A stretch of 5,981 nt of DNA from Anaerolineae bacterium (lineage in GTDB: Bacteria; Chloroflexota; Anaerolineae; JAAYZQ01), in the NCBI GenBank assembly GCA_016926595.1, contig JAFGOG010000225.1, forward strand, positions 1-5,981, in the 5' to 3' direction. Of the stretch, positions 4,830-5,981 are shown in pieces. Each line of letters begins with the position of its first letter. Position 1 is the stretch's first letter. The notes below the pieces were generated by a model. That model searched no databases, had not been told where the DNA came from, and saw nothing but the letters and a program-made list of their open reading frames with translations. A program made the translations under genes and the position numbers.

Positions 4830-5663
4830 ATGAACCTTGAGCAACTGACGGCAATGTACGATTTCACCGGCAAGACCTTTGCGGTGACCGGCGGCGCCGG
4901 TGCGTTGGGCGGCGATGTGGTTGTCGCGCTGGCTGGCTGCGGCGCGAATGTCATGATCCTCGATCTCAGGTTGGGGAGGGTTCCGGTGATCAAGGAGCGC
5001 TTGGGGCCTCGCGTGAGCCAGGTGGAGGCACGCGAGGTCAACGTGATGGACCGGGACAGCCTGACGCAGGCCGGCGCAGCCATCAACGAACGTTTTGGCG
5101 GACTCGACGGGCTGGTGAACGCCGCGGGCGGCAACAGCCCAAGGGCCACGGTTTCCCCTGAGCTGAGCTTTTTTGACATCCCGGAGGAAGCGATGCGATT
5201 CGTGCTTGACCTGAACCTTCTCGGCACCATCATGCCCTGCCAGATTCTGACAAAACAGATGGTCGAGAGGGGCAAAGGAGTGATCCTCAACTACTCGTCC
5301 ATGAACGCGTTTCGCCCACTGACGAATATTGCGGCCTACTCGGCCTCCAAGGCTGGAATCACCAACTTTACCGCGTGGCTGGCTGTGTACCTGGCGCAGA
5401 ACTATTCCGGCAAGATTCGAGTCAATGCCATCGCACCTGGCTTTTTCATTGGCGAGCAGAACCGCTTCCTGTTGATTGATCAGGAGACCGGGGGGTTGAC
5501 CGCGCGTGGAAACAAGATCATGGAACACACACCCATGGGCCGCTTTGGCGTTCCCGAAGACCTGCTGGGCACGGTGCTCTGGTTGCTTTCGCCGGCCTCG
5601 GCGTTCGTCACAGGCATCACGGTGCCGGTGGATGGGGGGTTCTCGGCGTACGCTGGGGTATAG
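4830..5663 (+). CDS. uxuB: SDR-family D-mannonate oxidoreductase (fructuronate reductase)
   Basis: The start at ATG 4830 follows AGGGGA (4815-4820) and gives 277 residues, the usual SDR length; the open frame upstream of it overlaps uxaC and is not needed. Classical SDR features are the nucleotide-binding TGGAGALGG (20-28), an acidic D45 at the end of beta-2 favouring NAD(H), NAAGG (97-101), N129, the catalytic Ser of NYSSMN (about 156), Y170 and K174 in YSASK, and NAIAPGFF (199-206). The C-terminus RFGVPEDLLGTVLWLL...VPVDGGFSAYAGV is characteristic of the Bacillus YjmF-type D-mannonate oxidoreductases. These reduce D-fructuronate to D-mannonate and are unrelated to the long-chain E. coli UxuB, hence the shared symbol. 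Position directly after uxaC fits this step exactly. Other sugar-acid SDRs (for example gluconate 5-dehydrogenase-like) are the main alternative. Confidence 0.88.
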   Translation: MNLEQLTAMYDFTGKTFAVTGGAGALGGDVVVALAGCGANVMILDLRLGRVPVIKERLGPRVSQVEAREVNVMDRDSLTQAGAAINERFGGLDGLVNAAGGNSPRATVSPELSFFDIPEEAMRFVLDLNLLGTIMPCQILTKQMVERGKGVILNYSSMNAFRPLTNIAAYSASKAGITNFTAWLAVYLAQNYSGKIRVNAIAPGFFIGEQNRFLLIDQETGGLTARGNKIMEHTPMGRFGVPEDLLGTVLWLLSPASAFVTGITVPVDGGFSAYAGV

Positions 5664-5731
5664 CGGCGATCGCAGGGATGCGTCTCGCCGGCCGGCGGCC
5701 GCCGTATCCTTGCTGCAGAGGATTGAAACAC

Positions 5732-5981
5732 ATGGTCATCGCTGAAGCAATTGCGGAAACTGGCCTCCTGACACATGATGCGATCATGGAGGTCCTGGCA
5801 AAGGGACTGGGCGGCAGGTTTACCGGGCAGAAGGTGTTGGTGCTCATCCCTGATCACACCCGCTCCCTGCCGCTGCCCGACCTGTTTCGTATGGTGGTTG
5901 AGGTCCTCTACGACGTGCGCGAGCTCAACATCATGGTCGCGCTGGGGACCCATCCCGGGTATTCCGAAGAGGGCTTGAACC
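5732..5981 (+). CDS. LarA-family (nickel-pincer) hydroxyacid racemase/epimerase, N-terminal part
   Basis: The gene starts at ATG 5732, preceded by AGAGGA (5717-5722), and is cut by the window end after 83 codons. The visible part is the beginning of a lactate-racemase N-terminal domain (DUF2088): KVLVLIPDHTRSLPLPDLF (34-52) with the DxTR motif (D41, T43, R44), and a later strand ending in ALGTHP (70-75) with the conserved GTH. LarA enzymes racemise lactate using a nickel-pincer nucleotide cofactor made by LarB, LarC and LarE; homologues act on other 2-hydroxy acids, including a reported D-gluconate 2-epimerase group. It lies 68 nt after the SDR gene on the same strand with no terminator between, so it is probably co-transcribed with uxaC and uxuB. 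A role on an aldonate such as D-mannonate is therefore plausible, but it is inference. The C-terminal domain and its cofactor-binding residues lie outside the window. Confidence 0.88.
   Translation, partial: MVIAEAIAETGLLTHDAIMEVLAKGLGGRFTGQKVLVLIPDHTRSLPLPDLFRMVVEVLYDVRELNIMVALGTHPGYSEEGLN

Noticed and set aside
4566..5528. A 320-codon open frame on the minus strand opposite uxaC and the SDR gene
   Set aside because: It is antisense to two clearly identified enzymes, has no recognisable domain and reads as Gln/His/Arg-rich shadow sequence typical of the reverse strand of GC-rich genes.

Overview
The window is a GC-rich bacterial segment (except for an AT-rich patch around 666-720). It looks chromosomal and probably comes from a Chloroflexota-like organism (Anaerolineae/Caldilineae type). 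That guess rests on the LysM signature (VVAPGENLFRI), the strong GGAGGTGA-type ribosome binding sites and the mix of uronate and LarA-like genes. No rRNA or other phylogenetic marker is present, so the assignment is an inference.

Left, minus strand (1-731): a small metal-responsive type unit. A consensus promoter (TTGACG-17-TATAAT) is followed by a near-perfect 22-bp palindrome over the expected transcription start, then an ArsR/SmtB-family repressor. Overlapping the 3' end of that gene by 14 bp is a 47-residue cysteine-rich protein with its own very strong ribosome binding site. After a 15-bp-stem hairpin, a further hydrophilic reading frame runs off the left edge. The unit is probably autoregulated by a metal or metalloid, with the small protein as a putative metal-binding partner.

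Middle (826-2541): a minus-strand remnant of a CBS domain, then on the plus strand an extended -10 promoter, a leader of roughly 360 nt, and a secreted protein with an uncharacterised Trp-rich N-terminal region and three C-terminal LysM modules. A textbook rho-independent terminator closes this unit. LysM modules 2 and 3 are a visible tandem duplication.

Spacer (2542-3322): no intact gene. It holds small inverted repeats, a good sigma70 promoter (TTGACT-17-TATGAT) with palindromes on and upstream of it, and a start-less coding-like segment of 52 codons that looks like a gene remnant inside the leader of the next operon.

Right, plus strand (3323-5981): a sugar-acid catabolic operon. Uronate isomerase (uxaC) converts D-glucuronate to D-fructuronate. 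An SDR-type D-mannonate oxidoreductase (Bacillus YjmF/UxuB type) converts D-fructuronate to D-mannonate. The next gene, cut by the window end, is the N-terminus of a LarA-family nickel-pincer racemase/epimerase. The most interesting idea here is that this LarA homologue acts on the aldonate made by the first two enzymes, for example as a D-mannonate/D-gluconate 2-epimerase. That would divert glucuronate into gluconate metabolism instead of, or alongside, the usual mannonate dehydratase step.
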